Positions 1 through 7,855 of a stretch of 34,667 nt of DNA are shown piece after piece. The stretch covers positions 1 through 34,667 of the forward strand of contig CALWLH010000049.1 in assembly GCA_944381475.1 (NCBI GenBank). Direction: 5' to 3'. Each line of letters begins with the position of its first letter. Position 1 is the first letter of the stretch. Source of the DNA: an uncultured Lachnospiraceae bacterium. Lineage in GTDB: Bacteria; Bacillota; Clostridia; Lachnospirales; Lachnospiraceae. The notes beneath the pieces were generated by a model, which had not been told where the DNA came from, did not search any database, and saw nothing but the letters and a program-made list of their open reading frames with translations. A program made the translations under genes and the position numbers.

Positions 1-2
1 GA

Positions 3-137
3 AAATCCAAAAGTTTAGATTTTCTCAAAATGCTTATCTTTTGGTCTTTGGTTCGGAATAGTGTAGTGCTGGCGGTCTATCTATTGTTTTCGGTTGCTTG
101 CTTCTTTACCGTACATGAGCATTGTCGAGAGGTATGA
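3..137 (+). other. Open frame entering from the left edge, hydrophobic tail fragment
   Basis: An open frame runs in from the window edge and stops at 135-137. It encodes about 44 residues with one hydrophobic stretch (roughly residues 21-39, rich in V, L, F and A) that could be a membrane segment. The end overlaps the start of the ABC-ATPase fragment at 122 in another frame. It could be the tail of a membrane protein, such as an ABC permease, joined to the ATPase fragment by a rearrangement, or it could be chance. No family was recognised. Confidence 0.25.
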
Positions 138-373
138 AGCAGCGGCTTTTGTTGGCCCAGGCTATGCTGGGAGAGCCGGAACTTCTGATCTTAGATGAAC
201 CCACTGCGGGCGTGGATCCCCAGGAGCGGGTTAACATAAAAAACCTTGTCATGACCCATTGCAGTGATAAGATTGTGCTGTTGTCAACACATATCCTGTC
301 TGATATTGAGCAGATGGCAAATCACAGGATTACCCTTTCCCAGGGTGTGGTCGTGGAGATCAAAGATATATGA
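122..373 (+). pseudogene. ABC transporter ATP-binding protein, C-terminal remnant
   Basis: This 83-residue fragment holds only the second half of an ABC ATPase. It begins at the signature motif (LSRGMKQR, where the usual SGG has become SRG). Walker B and the D-loop follow (LLILDEPTAGVDP, about residues 21-33), then the switch histidine in STH (about residue 57). The Walker A and Q-loop half is missing: a stop codon lies in frame at 116-118 just upstream. The tail is also shorter than in the intact paralogue at 5836-6588. It resembles that paralogue closely in AMLG, DEPTAG and DP(Q/R)ER. The product cannot bind ATP, so this is a truncated remnant of a second copy of the cassette that is intact further right. 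A lipoprotein remnant follows after 14 bases, matching an old operon. Confidence 0.8.
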
Positions 374-387
374 GAGGAGGAGAGAGA

Positions 388-1131
388 ATGAAAAAAGGAA
401 GGCTGCTGCTTCTGGTCCTGGGACGGGCTCTGGCAATGACGGGCTGTATAGGAAATGAATCCCTGGAGCTGGAGCAGGAGGATACGAACAGTGCCGGGGA
501 AGCGGTGGCGCCGGATGAGCCTGCTTCCCAGAGATCGGTGCAGTATATAAACGACTACAATTCCATAAACGGAGAAATCCAGTTGACCTCGCTGGCGGGA
601 ATGCATTTTACAAATTTAAGAACGGGGGCAGAAACAGTAGTCTGCTCGGTGGCGGGCTACAGGCATACGGAGGAGGAAAAGGATATCTGCACCTCTCAAT
701 ATTTGTCATCTAAGGGCGCATCTATTCCGGTGCTGTACGAGGGAACTATTTATTGCATCACTTCCGAGGGGTAGCTTTATTCCTGTAATCCGGACGGGTC
801 GAACCTGGAGGTGCGCCATGATTTTGGATATAGTATTGATATCTATAATGCTGTAAGAGTGGATCAGAATTTATACTATGTTGGGAAATATGAGAAACAG
901 AATGTGGACGAGGAAGGATATTCTTATGTGGAGGAGGCGTCGGCAGCGCTGTATTGCACCGACCTGTCGTCTGAGCCGAAAACATTACAGATAGAAAAAG
1001 AGGATAATGAATTTTTGATTTTATTTGGCGAAAGCGAGAAATTTCTCTATGTGAACTGGGGCTATGTTGACGAGAACGGGGATGGCGAAGCTCTGGGGTA
1101 TAAGTTGCTAAGCAAGGAGGAGTGTTATTAA
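388..1131 (+). pseudogene. Lipoprotein of the cysteine-motif family, interrupted by an in-frame TAG
   Basis: The start is ATG 388, seven bases after a GGAGG-type site. It encodes a signal peptide with a lipobox-like MTGC (Cys20), but an Arg at position 13 breaks the hydrophobic core. The reading frame meets TAG at 772-774 (codon 129) and then stays open in the same frame to TAA at 1129-1131, about 247 codons in all. Residues 86-101 resemble the C-x4-C-x-H motif of the lipoprotein at 3461, but the second Cys is Tyr91 here. The total is shorter than that 398-residue relative, so the 3' end is probably lost as well. It follows the ABC-ATPase remnant at operon spacing. I read it as a decayed paralogue. 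Amber readthrough is possible in principle, but the other defects argue against it. Confidence 0.75.
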
Positions 1132-1263
1132 GGCGTGTACTCTATGAGCTTCCTGAACAACTATGCCGGATAGTCATCGGCCTTTATCAAAATACAGCTT
1201 CAACTGTTATCGCCTCAATACCATTATACTATGAACATGCAGTATAAAAATAAGTAAAATCTT

Positions 1264-1302
1264 AAAAAAATACCCTGTTTTTCGGCTTATGGGTATTTTT
1301 TT
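1264..1302 (+). terminator. Rho-independent terminator, probably bidirectional
   Basis: A 5-bp TACCC/GGGTA stem (1271-1275 and 1291-1295) is extended by A7 (1264-1270) and T7 (1296-1302) tracts around a 15-base loop. It would end transcription of the decayed lipoprotein operon. Confidence 0.75.
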
Positions 1303-1404
1303 GCTTTTCAACTGTCAAATCTTCGGAAATATTATGTGATACAGCTTATCCTTTACTGCAGTATTTATATATAAGGTGCATTTTGCAAAAATGCAGAAAA
1401 AGGA

Positions 1405-1433
1405 TTGACATAATGGTTAATATATGATATAAC
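1405..1433 (+). promoter_or_regulatory. Sigma-A promoter for the secreted protein gene
   Basis: TTGACA at 1405-1410 is followed by a 17-base spacer and TATAAC at 1428-1433 (11 of 12 consensus bases). Transcription would begin near 1440, giving a leader of about 210 bases before ATG 1651. Confidence 0.7.
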
Positions 1434-1650
1434 ATTTAATAGATAGTAATTTGTAATAAACATATGTGATATATGAATGAAAAAGAGGGGGGTGATACGA
1501 ATGGTTACTTTATAACTATCTCAGCGAATATGATTGACTGTTTTTATTGATTCATGATATTCATTTGCCAAGCATCAGCCATAATCGTTGGGATGATGTA
1601 AAATATTCAGTTTTTTATATTAAAATAGCAATAATGAAAAGGGTTTGCTT

Positions 1651-2091
1651 ATGAAAAAGAAAATGGCTGTTTTAACAATAATTGCTGCGATGGTTATGCT
1701 TCAACTGTGCATGGTTGCTTTGGCAACTTCACAAATAATTGATTCTACATCAGGTTTAACTTCTGGGGGTGAGAGTGGTAGGACTCCGTGTGTTTTAGAA
1801 GCGACCAGAGAACACTTTAGTGCTGCGCAGGTTGGGACAGAAGGAACGCAATATGCCGCTGAGGGATATTACGGATACAGGGCATTTAAAGCTGATAGTT
1901 GGAGAGTCTCAGGGACTTTTTATACACCATATACATCAACTAATAAAACCAATAGAGCTACTGACAGCAATTCCTGTCAGGTGTCTAGTTTTTTGTCAAA
2001 TTCTTCCACATATGAAGCTGCATCATTTACATCTACAGCTATAAGTAGCGATTATGGAAACATAACATTAGAGCTTAATGTGGTATATTAG
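1651..2091 (+). CDS. Small Sec-secreted protein of unknown function
   Basis: A 146-residue protein starts at ATG 1651, seven bases after AAAAGGG. An in-frame TTG six bases upstream is less likely. Residues 1-27 form a clear signal peptide: KKK, a hydrophobic core, then a VALA-like type I cleavage site. The mature part is about 120 residues, rich in Ser, Thr and Tyr, with two Cys (in RTPC and NSC) that could pair. There are no further membrane segments and no lipobox, so it should be released. No family was recognised. The layout of W, G, Y, S and T in its second half is loosely like Sec-secreted lactococcin 972-type bacteriocins, which are also encoded next to ABC transporters, but I cannot show homology. 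A strong promoter precedes it, and a lipoprotein/ABC operon follows on the same strand after a 245-base gap. Confidence 0.75.
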   Translation: MKKKMAVLTIIAAMVMLQLCMVALATSQIIDSTSGLTSGGESGRTPCVLEATREHFSAAQVGTEGTQYAAEGYYGYRAFKADSWRVSGTFYTPYTSTNKTNRATDSNSCQVSSFLSNSSTYEAASFTSTAISSDYGNITLELNVVY

Positions 2092-2220
2092 CAAAAAGTG
2101 TATTATAATATTATTCAATTTATTATCGAGGCGGTTATAAATCCCGAATCCATAAAATAAATAATATAGTATTTAATTGTTTATTGGCAGTTTTGCGCGA
2201 CTTTTATTACAGTTGAATTT

Positions 2221-2277
2221 TTGATACAGGTGTCAAAAGGTCATGCTTTTCATGCTGGCATGAAAAAGCATGACCTT
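2221..2277. repeat. Adjacent inverted repeats upstream of the lipoprotein operon
   Basis: Two palindromic elements abut. TTGATAC/GTGTCAA (2221-2236) has 7-bp arms with one mismatch. A long hairpin at 2237-2277 has arms of 18 and 19 bases (AAGGTCATGC... and ...GCATGACCTT) with one bulged base and a CTGG loop. No T-tract follows on the + strand, so it is not a standard terminator. It could be an operator, an RNA structure at the operon head or a remnant of a mobile repeat. Confidence 0.55.
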
Positions 2278-2339
2278 GGAACACCCCAAACGGTGAGCAT
2301 CCGCCTATGGGAAGCATTTATAATGGATGAGTAGAAATG

Positions 2340-3443
2340 ATGAGAAAAATAAATAAATCTTTTGTGTTATTAATTGTTCTTATGTCGCTGCTTGGGATCG
2401 GCGGATGCAATAAAACAGGGAAGGATACTGAATCAGTGGGCGCTTCCAGGCCTGTGTCCCAAAGTATAATAGAAAGTTCTGAAAATGAGGGTGATCTGCG
2501 GGAAACATCTATAGAAACCGGGACAAGCATTTTAGAAACTCCCACAGAGGAAACTGAATCCTTACACTCTTTCTCCTTGGGAACCCGTATAAATATGCTT
2601 GAGTACAATGCTGACAGAGAGGATTGGTTTCCTATACGAAGTGAAGAAATCCGCATCATAGAGGGAGATAATGCGTATAATATAGAGACAATCTGTGAGC
2701 CAGACCCATCGCTTCAGCGGTCAGAAATTATTCAGCGCTTGTATTTAATTGATAATGGGAAATTAGTTCCTTTTGCCTTGGCAGATGATGGTGAAAAAGC
2801 ATACTATCATGACATCACTATAAAAGCCGCAGAACAATATAATCAAATAATTGTATTTTCGTCAGATGATATACCTGCTTCTAAAGGATATCTGACTGTG
2901 CTGTGTGTGTTTAATCCAGATGCCTGTCCTGAAAAGTCTAAAAACATATATACTGCATCCAATATGAAGCTTATCCGGTATACGAATCCTTTTGGAGGGG
3001 AAGCGCAAAAGGAGGAGGTACATGAGAGGGAATATATTGAGTTAAAGGACGAATGGCTCTCTGATGGCTATGGCATCCAGGTATGTACAGCTCTTCAGGA
3101 GGAAGATGGTTACAAAATGTCCTTTAATTACTTATATGATGATATAGAAGCGTCGAAAGACGCTGAGAAATTGTATCTTCAGATTAATCTTGGCGAGTCC
3201 ACGGAAGGTGATTTTTATGTTGGTTTGCTGTGTGACGGAGAATTTGTAAAACTTGATGGGCAAAAAGAATTTTTGACATTTGAGATGGATTGGGGAAAGC
3301 ATACACTTCAATACCCTCTTCCTGAGACGGCCTATCCGGAGCAGGGGATGCATTATTATCAGGTTGTAATCATACCCCAGTACGGCACGGATGAATACAG
3401 TATTTTACTGTCCCAGAGATTTCGAATTCTTGTCCCATCCTGA
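2340..3443 (+). CDS. Lipoprotein of unknown function, first gene of the ABC-2 operon
   Basis: Tandem ATGs lie at 2337 and 2340. The second is better placed (8 bases) after GGATGAG. The 367-residue product has a lipoprotein signal peptide with a GIGGC lipobox (Cys23), then a low-complexity Ser/Thr/Glu linker to about residue 75. Such linkers usually tether an extracytoplasmic domain away from the membrane. The rest is a soluble, mixed-charge domain with regular beta-like segments and no transmembrane span. No family was recognised. It is followed after 17 bases by another lipoprotein and then by the transporter genes, so it probably works on the outer face of the membrane with that transporter, for example by binding its substrate or protecting it. 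The function is not established. Confidence 0.8.
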   Translation: MRKINKSFVLLIVLMSLLGIGGCNKTGKDTESVGASRPVSQSIIESSENEGDLRETSIETGTSILETPTEETESLHSFSLGTRINMLEYNADREDWFPIRSEEIRIIEGDNAYNIETICEPDPSLQRSEIIQRLYLIDNGKLVPFALADDGEKAYYHDITIKAAEQYNQIIVFSSDDIPASKGYLTVLCVFNPDACPEKSKNIYTASNMKLIRYTNPFGGEAQKEEVHEREYIELKDEWLSDGYGIQVCTALQEEDGYKMSFNYLYDDIEASKDAEKLYLQINLGESTEGDFYVGLLCDGEFVKLDGQKEFLTFEMDWGKHTLQYPLPETAYPEQGMHYYQVVIIPQYGTDEYSILLSQRFRILVPS

Positions 3444-3460
3444 TATTTGAGGAGGTAGGT

Positions 3461-4657
3461 ATGGCAAAGGCAAAAAATTTGTTACTGTGCATTCTGGCAG
3501 CTATTTTGTCTGTAGGCTGCGCAGAAAGTGAGCAGTATGTGAATCTGGAAACAACGGGTGTAAACAGCACTGGGACAGAGGAAGATATTACAATTCCTCA
3601 GACTACAGTAGAGGGGGGACCACAGAGCGAGAGCAGCGCTTATGAGCCGGAAGCCATCAGTGGGTATGATGACAGTAAAAACAACGGCTCAAAGCAGCTT
3701 ACGCAAAACAGCAGATATATTTATACATACCTTCAGCGTGTGGACATAATAAACCATAGCTATAGTACTTTTTGCAGTATTGTGGGCTGTGACCACATGA
3801 ACGGTGGATGTGAGGTTAAGCTGCGCCGAAGCGGGCTGCGCTGTTATGAAAACGGTGTCTATTATCTGCACGATGACCAGATATGCTACAGGGATTATAT
3901 GGGAAACATCTCGGTCATCTACACAAACACGTATTCAAACGAGTATACAGAAAAGAACGACCCCGAGACGGATAATCCTGACAGCGGGATATCCCCCACC
4001 TCCATCTATGGCATGATCTTTGCAGATGAGCACACCCTGCTGGTGAATGGGCGGAATTTTTTCTTCCTGTATGACCTGAATACTGGTGAGGCCACCGCTC
4101 CCATAGAGGTTTACCAATCCGGAATCAGCTCCTATTGCCTGTTGGATGGTAAGGTTTATTCCTCAAATGATAATGCTGAAGTGTACAGTACGGATCTTGC
4201 CGGCACAGAAAGCGTGAGGGTACTGGAGCAGGGCCGCAATATACAGGCATATGACGGCAGGCTCTGGTACAGCAAATGGACGGAGGGGATATGCAGCTTA
4301 TACAGCAATAATACAGATTTTACGGATGAGACGGAGGAGCTTTATGATATTTGGCCAAGCTTTGAGGTGTGTGATGCCGGCCTGCTGTACCTTACTCCGG
4401 ACTATGAGCAGATAAAGCTTTATACATGGGACGGAGAGGACAAAACGCTGGTGAATCTTCAGGAGGTTGAATATCAGGGAGGAAAAGAAGGATATGAGTA
4501 TAGTAAGCTTGGCTTTGTGGAATACACCCTTATAGATGATACACTGTACTTCAATGTGCTTTATAACGGCGTGGGATATTCCTCCTATGATTACGAGAAC
4601 CCCTATGTCTGGTACAGTGTCCGTGATGGAGTCATGACAGAGTTTACGGAGGAGTAG
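3461..4657 (+). CDS. Lipoprotein with a C-x4-C-x-H-x4-C motif
   Basis: ATG 3461 follows GGAGG by 5 bases. The 398-residue product has a signal peptide with a SVGC lipobox (Cys20) and a Thr/Ser/Glu-rich linker to about residue 75. A compact motif follows: Cys105, Cys110, His112 and Cys117 (CSIVGCDH, then GGC). After it come repeated short segments of the type Y-x-x-D-x-x-(T/G) up to the C terminus, which suggest a beta-propeller-like fold (compare DUF5050-type proteins). From memory, many clostridial lipoproteins share this Cys/His motif near the start of such a domain. The motif could bind metal or form a disulfide. It is paralogous to the decayed gene at 388-1131. The stop codon is one base before the permease start at 4659, so the genes are translationally coupled. 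Confidence 0.8.
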   Translation: MAKAKNLLLCILAAILSVGCAESEQYVNLETTGVNSTGTEEDITIPQTTVEGGPQSESSAYEPEAISGYDDSKNNGSKQLTQNSRYIYTYLQRVDIINHSYSTFCSIVGCDHMNGGCEVKLRRSGLRCYENGVYYLHDDQICYRDYMGNISVIYTNTYSNEYTEKNDPETDNPDSGISPTSIYGMIFADEHTLLVNGRNFFFLYDLNTGEATAPIEVYQSGISSYCLLDGKVYSSNDNAEVYSTDLAGTESVRVLEQGRNIQAYDGRLWYSKWTEGICSLYSNNTDFTDETEELYDIWPSFEVCDAGLLYLTPDYEQIKLYTWDGEDKTLVNLQEVEYQGGKEGYEYSKLGFVEYTLIDDTLYFNVLYNGVGYSSYDYENPYVWYSVRDGVMTEFTEE

Positions 4658-4658
4658 G

Positions 4659-5873
4659 ATGGTGGTATATGAGCTTAGAAAGCTTCTGATGAGCAAATTC
4701 ATGCCTGCGTCCCTGGCAGTGCTGGCGATTCTCCTTGGGATTCTGGTTTTTTTGTATCGGGATTCCTTCCCACAGGAAACGGGAGAAGGAGAGTACTATG
4801 GGCTTTTTACGGACGAAAACGGACGGATAAAGGAGGACATCCAAGCATATTATGAGGAGCTTTCCGCAAAAGATATGATGCTCATGACCTTAAATTCGGG
4901 GATATACTCAGATACGGAGGGGGGAGATTTCGGTCTGATCAGCAGGGTCATGCAGCAGTCGGACTATGCCCTTTCATATCCGGCAGAGATGGAACAGATC
5001 GTGCAGCGCTCCCTGGCAGACATTCAGAGGGTGGATGAGGATTATGAGAAAAGGTACTACGAAAAGAGCATTTACATCTACAATCAGAAGGTTGATATAA
5101 GTGTGATCGCCGACGAGCAGCCGGAAAGCTTTCTTATGATGTTCCATGGTGAAAACTCCATAGAATACGGTATGGTGCTGGTACTGTGGGTGATAGTTTT
5201 AGGCGTTTATACCTTTGGCTTTGAGGAGGACAAAAGCTTTGCCCTTATAGTGCGCTCCACAGCGGGGGGAAGATCAGCGCTGACTGCTGCAAAGCTGTTA
5301 AGCCTTGCCATCATCATACTCTGTCTGGGAGTCGTTATCCTCACAGCGGAGCTTTTGGCGGGATATTTTATCTATGGTATGGATAGAAATGTATTGACAG
5401 CTTCCATTCAGTCCATCCAGGCCTATAAGCTCTGCGACATGAAGCTGAGCATCCTGGGAGCCATACTTTTGGCAAACGCAGCCAGGCTGCAGCTTCTTCT
5501 TATGGTCATGGGACTTACCGTACTCCTCACAGAGCTGATGAAAAGCATACCTGCCGCAGTGGTGCTGACGGTGGCCCTTGAGGGCACGCTTATATATCTT
5601 TTGAGGATGGATAAGTCTGGATACATGAACAATATGCGCTTTATGTCCATCAGGCAGCATTTGCCCCTGGGACTGCTGTTTGCCACAGATTATATGAAGT
5701 CCTACGACTACGGGCGCATCATCTTCTGGCCGGTGAACGTCATGTATGAGTGTATGGTCATAACCGGACTGGCTGCAGTGGTGATTAGCGCGGCGGCCAT
5801 TATCTGCCCGGAATATGTGAACAGGAGGAAAAGGCATGGAACTGGCGGTGGAAAACCTTCAAAAGGATTATAA
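4659..5873 (+). CDS. ABC-2 type transporter permease, first of two
   Basis: ATG 4659 lies one base after the lipoprotein stop, with GGAGG in the preceding codons. The 404-residue protein has one membrane segment at about 16-33, a large extracytoplasmic loop (about 40-168), then five further segments near 170-187, 212-236, 264-290, 298-316 and 362-383. This is the pattern of ABC-2 export permeases with an extended first loop, as seen in bacteriocin-immunity and antibiotic-export systems. The end overlaps the ATPase gene by 38 bases. With the ATPase and the second permease it should form an export or protection complex. The substrate is unknown, and the two upstream lipoproteins are probable partners. 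Confidence 0.85.
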   Translation: MVVYELRKLLMSKFMPASLAVLAILLGILVFLYRDSFPQETGEGEYYGLFTDENGRIKEDIQAYYEELSAKDMMLMTLNSGIYSDTEGGDFGLISRVMQQSDYALSYPAEMEQIVQRSLADIQRVDEDYEKRYYEKSIYIYNQKVDISVIADEQPESFLMMFHGENSIEYGMVLVLWVIVLGVYTFGFEEDKSFALIVRSTAGGRSALTAAKLLSLAIIILCLGVVILTAELLAGYFIYGMDRNVLTASIQSIQAYKLCDMKLSILGAILLANAARLQLLLMVMGLTVLLTELMKSIPAAVVLTVALEGTLIYLLRMDKSGYMNNMRFMSIRQHLPLGLLFATDYMKSYDYGRIIFWPVNVMYECMVITGLAAVVISAAAIICPEYVNRRKRHGTGGGKPSKGL

Positions 5874-6588
5874 GAAAAAAAGGGCGCTGGACGGCTTTTC
5901 CTGCCGCATACAGGAGGGGGTGACCATCCTCTTAGGGCCGAACGGAGCGGGCAAGTCCACTTTCATGAACATACTGGCGGACCTGACGCCAAGGAGCGGA
6001 GGATGCGTGAGTCTGGATGGGGAGGATATATTTTCCATGGGCAAAAAATACAGAAAACGACTGGGCTACCTTCCCCAGAGTCCGGAATTTTATCCCTTCT
6101 TTACAGGTCGGGATATTTTAAAATATTTTGCCAGATTAAAGGAGCTGGAAAAAGACAGCTACGATATAGACGCACTCTTAAAAAGCGTTCACTTAACATC
6201 CGCTGCGGACAGGAAATGCGGGGGGTATTCCGGCGGAATGAAGCGCAGGCTGGGAATAGCCGTGGCCATGCTGGGAAGCCCGGACATTCTCATCATGGAT
6301 GAGCCCACGGCAGGACTTGACCCCAGGGAAAGACTGCTCTTTAAGAGAAATATAAAGCGTATGTCGGAAAACCGCATAATCATCATGGCCACCCATATCA
6401 TTTCAGACGCAGAGGATATCGCGAGCCGCATCCTCCTGCTGAAGGAGGGGAAAAACATAGGAGAAGGAACCATTGATGAGCTGACCCAGGCGGTGATCAG
6501 TGAAAGCGGTCAGGAGCAGGTGGACCTGGACGATGTGTATATGCACTGGTTTGGTGAAGAATTGGAGATGGATGATGTTCTTGTATGA
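5836..6588 (+). CDS. ABC transporter ATP-binding protein
   Basis: The 250-residue ATPase is complete. Walker A is GPNGAGKST (34-42), the Q-loop is LPQ (79-81), the signature is YSGGM (131-135), Walker B is ILIMDEP (151-157), the D-loop is GLDP, and the switch histidine is His187 in ATHI. It belongs to the drug/bacteriocin export class of stand-alone ATPases (BcrA/NatA-like). Its start overlaps the first permease and its end overlaps the second, so the three subunits are made together. All catalytic residues are intact, unlike the truncated paralogue at 122-373. It powers the two flanking permeases. Confidence 0.92.
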   Translation: MELAVENLQKDYKKKRALDGFSCRIQEGVTILLGPNGAGKSTFMNILADLTPRSGGCVSLDGEDIFSMGKKYRKRLGYLPQSPEFYPFFTGRDILKYFARLKELEKDSYDIDALLKSVHLTSAADRKCGGYSGGMKRRLGIAVAMLGSPDILIMDEPTAGLDPRERLLFKRNIKRMSENRIIIMATHIISDAEDIASRILLLKEGKNIGEGTIDELTQAVISESGQEQVDLDDVYMHWFGEELEMDDVLV

Positions 6589-7603
6589 AATAAAAAAATA
6601 TACAGGAAATAAAGCCTTCTGGCTTCTGGCGCTTTTGGGGCTGGTTCTAAAGGCTGTGGTCTCCTGGAACGCACTTACAGTCAGGGCGGATTTTCCAAAG
6701 GAGATATATAGGGATTATATGGATTACCTTGAGGGGGAGCCCACAGAGGAAAAATCAGATTGGATACTGGCTGAGCAGGCAAGGCTCTGGGAGGTCATAG
6801 GCTTACATGATACCTATGAGAAGATGTATCAGAACGGGGAAATGACCCTGGATGAATATATAGAAAAGAATGAGGAATACACCTACGCCCGTGCGCAGCA
6901 GAGTGCCTTTGACGCAGTCTTTGAAAAGTACACCTATTTTCAGGAGACAGATAAAAGGGTGGAATATTTTTACGATCTTGAGATACTGCAGTTTTTCAAG
7001 GCCAGCGGAGGGGATTTTGTACTCATATGCTTTATCTGTTTTGCTGTGGCCATGACAAGGGAGCTGGAAAATCCTGCGGACACCAAAAAACTGATACGGT
7101 CCATGCCCCTTGGAAGATGGCCCTTTAACAGGTGCAAGCTGACGGGGGCTCTTCTGGTAGGGGCTCTGGGAAGCCTTGCGGGCAGCTTTATAGATATTGG
7201 GATATACGGCTACCGCTATGCCTTCCCATATATGAATATGCCCCTGAACAGCATAGCGCGGATCAGCGGTATTGCCTACGAGGTGCCGGTGTGGGTTATG
7301 TTTGTTCTCATACCAGTTATAAGGCTTGCCCACGGCCTTTTTATAACAGCGTTAGTGTTTCTTCTTGCCATGCTGATACAAAGATTTGTCCTTACTATTT
7401 TTGCCGGGGTGGTGATATTTTCCATTCCACCGCTGCTGGCAGACAGGATACCCACAGGGCTTGCCAGGTTTTTCGTACCAAACATGACCGTAAACTCTTG
7501 GATAGCGCCCTATGTGCTGGCAAACTTAGCGGTGATACCCATGGTTTACCTGGTATGCAGAAGGCTTAGCGAGAAGGAGGGTTTTGCCATTCCCTTTTTG
7601 TGA
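6572..7603 (+). CDS. ABC-2 type transporter permease, second of two
   Basis: I chose ATG 6572 (an ATGATG pair) because the protein then begins with MFLYEIKKY, the short N-terminal amphipathic start typical of ABC-2 permeases. An upstream open stretch from 6500 is inside the ATPase gene and has no start support. The 343-residue product has a membrane segment at about 15-33, a charged extracytoplasmic loop of about 110 residues rich in Glu, Tyr and Asp, and then about five further segments. It overlaps the ATPase by 17 bases and ends the operon. It resembles the first permease in layout but not closely in sequence, suggesting a heterodimeric channel. Confidence 0.82.
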   Translation: MMFLYEIKKYTGNKAFWLLALLGLVLKAVVSWNALTVRADFPKEIYRDYMDYLEGEPTEEKSDWILAEQARLWEVIGLHDTYEKMYQNGEMTLDEYIEKNEEYTYARAQQSAFDAVFEKYTYFQETDKRVEYFYDLEILQFFKASGGDFVLICFICFAVAMTRELENPADTKKLIRSMPLGRWPFNRCKLTGALLVGALGSLAGSFIDIGIYGYRYAFPYMNMPLNSIARISGIAYEVPVWVMFVLIPVIRLAHGLFITALVFLLAMLIQRFVLTIFAGVVIFSIPPLLADRIPTGLARFFVPNMTVNSWIAPYVLANLAVIPMVYLVCRRLSEKEGFAIPFL

Positions 7604-7630
7604 GCCGTCAGTCCGATACCCTCTGAAAAG

Positions 7631-7657
7631 GAAAAAGCTGTTTTGCAGCTTTCTTTG
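7631..7657 (+). terminator. Terminator of the lipoprotein/ABC operon
   Basis: AAAGCTG (7634-7640) pairs with CAGCTTT (7646-7652) around a 5-base loop. An A-run precedes it and the short T-rich tail TTTCTTTG follows. It is a modest stem. Confidence 0.55.
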
Positions 7658-7661
7658 CCCA

Positions 7662-7701
7662 GGCTTATAGTATACTTGCGTCAACAGGTATACTATAAGC
7701 C
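7662..7701. repeat. Perfect 14-bp inverted repeat between the ABC operon and the glycosidase gene
   Basis: GGCTTATAGTATAC (7662-7675) is exactly inverted at 7688-7701 with a 12-base centre. The + side is followed by GGGGTTCTTTG, so it could be a second terminator. It lies 45 bases upstream of the glycosidase promoter and could also be an operator. Confidence 0.6.
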
Positions 7702-7746
7702 GGGGTTCTTTGCTGAAGGATATGCGAAAACCATTGCGGATGGGGG

Positions 7747-7775
7747 ATGACAAAAGAAGGGTTTCCAGGTATAAT
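7747..7775 (+). promoter_or_regulatory. Sigma-A promoter for the GH2 gene
   Basis: ATGACA at 7747-7752, a 17-base spacer and a perfect TATAAT at 7770-7775. Confidence 0.65.
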
Positions 7776-7855
7776 GAAGAGTAAGCAAGAACAAAGAAAG
7801 GAATTGCCTCGGCAAGGCAGGGAGTTTGGTCAAAACGCCCCCGGAATTCAGAGAA

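Larger units (their letters stand above)
1132..1650. other. AT-rich intergenic region with terminator, promoter and long leader
   Basis: No convincing gene lies here. The first 115 bases contain a short open frame (to TAA 1245-1247) that may be scrambled 3' sequence of the lipoprotein remnant. A terminator lies at 1264-1302 and a near-consensus promoter at 1405-1433. The leader between that promoter and ATG 1651 is about 210 bases. It holds a GAGGGGGG tract near 1485-1492 followed by ATG 1501, which opens only a four-codon frame (MVTL), and an overlapping 25-codon frame beginning at ATG 1474. These could be leader peptides or chance. Confidence 0.5.

Noticed and set aside
5298-5837. Minus-strand open frame opposite the permease
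   Set aside because: His/Gln-rich antisense shadow with no ribosome site; the + strand gene is coupled to its neighbours.
7132-7569. Plus-strand frame inside the second permease
   Set aside because: Overlaps the permease in another frame, with Cys/Arg-rich composition and no membrane pattern.
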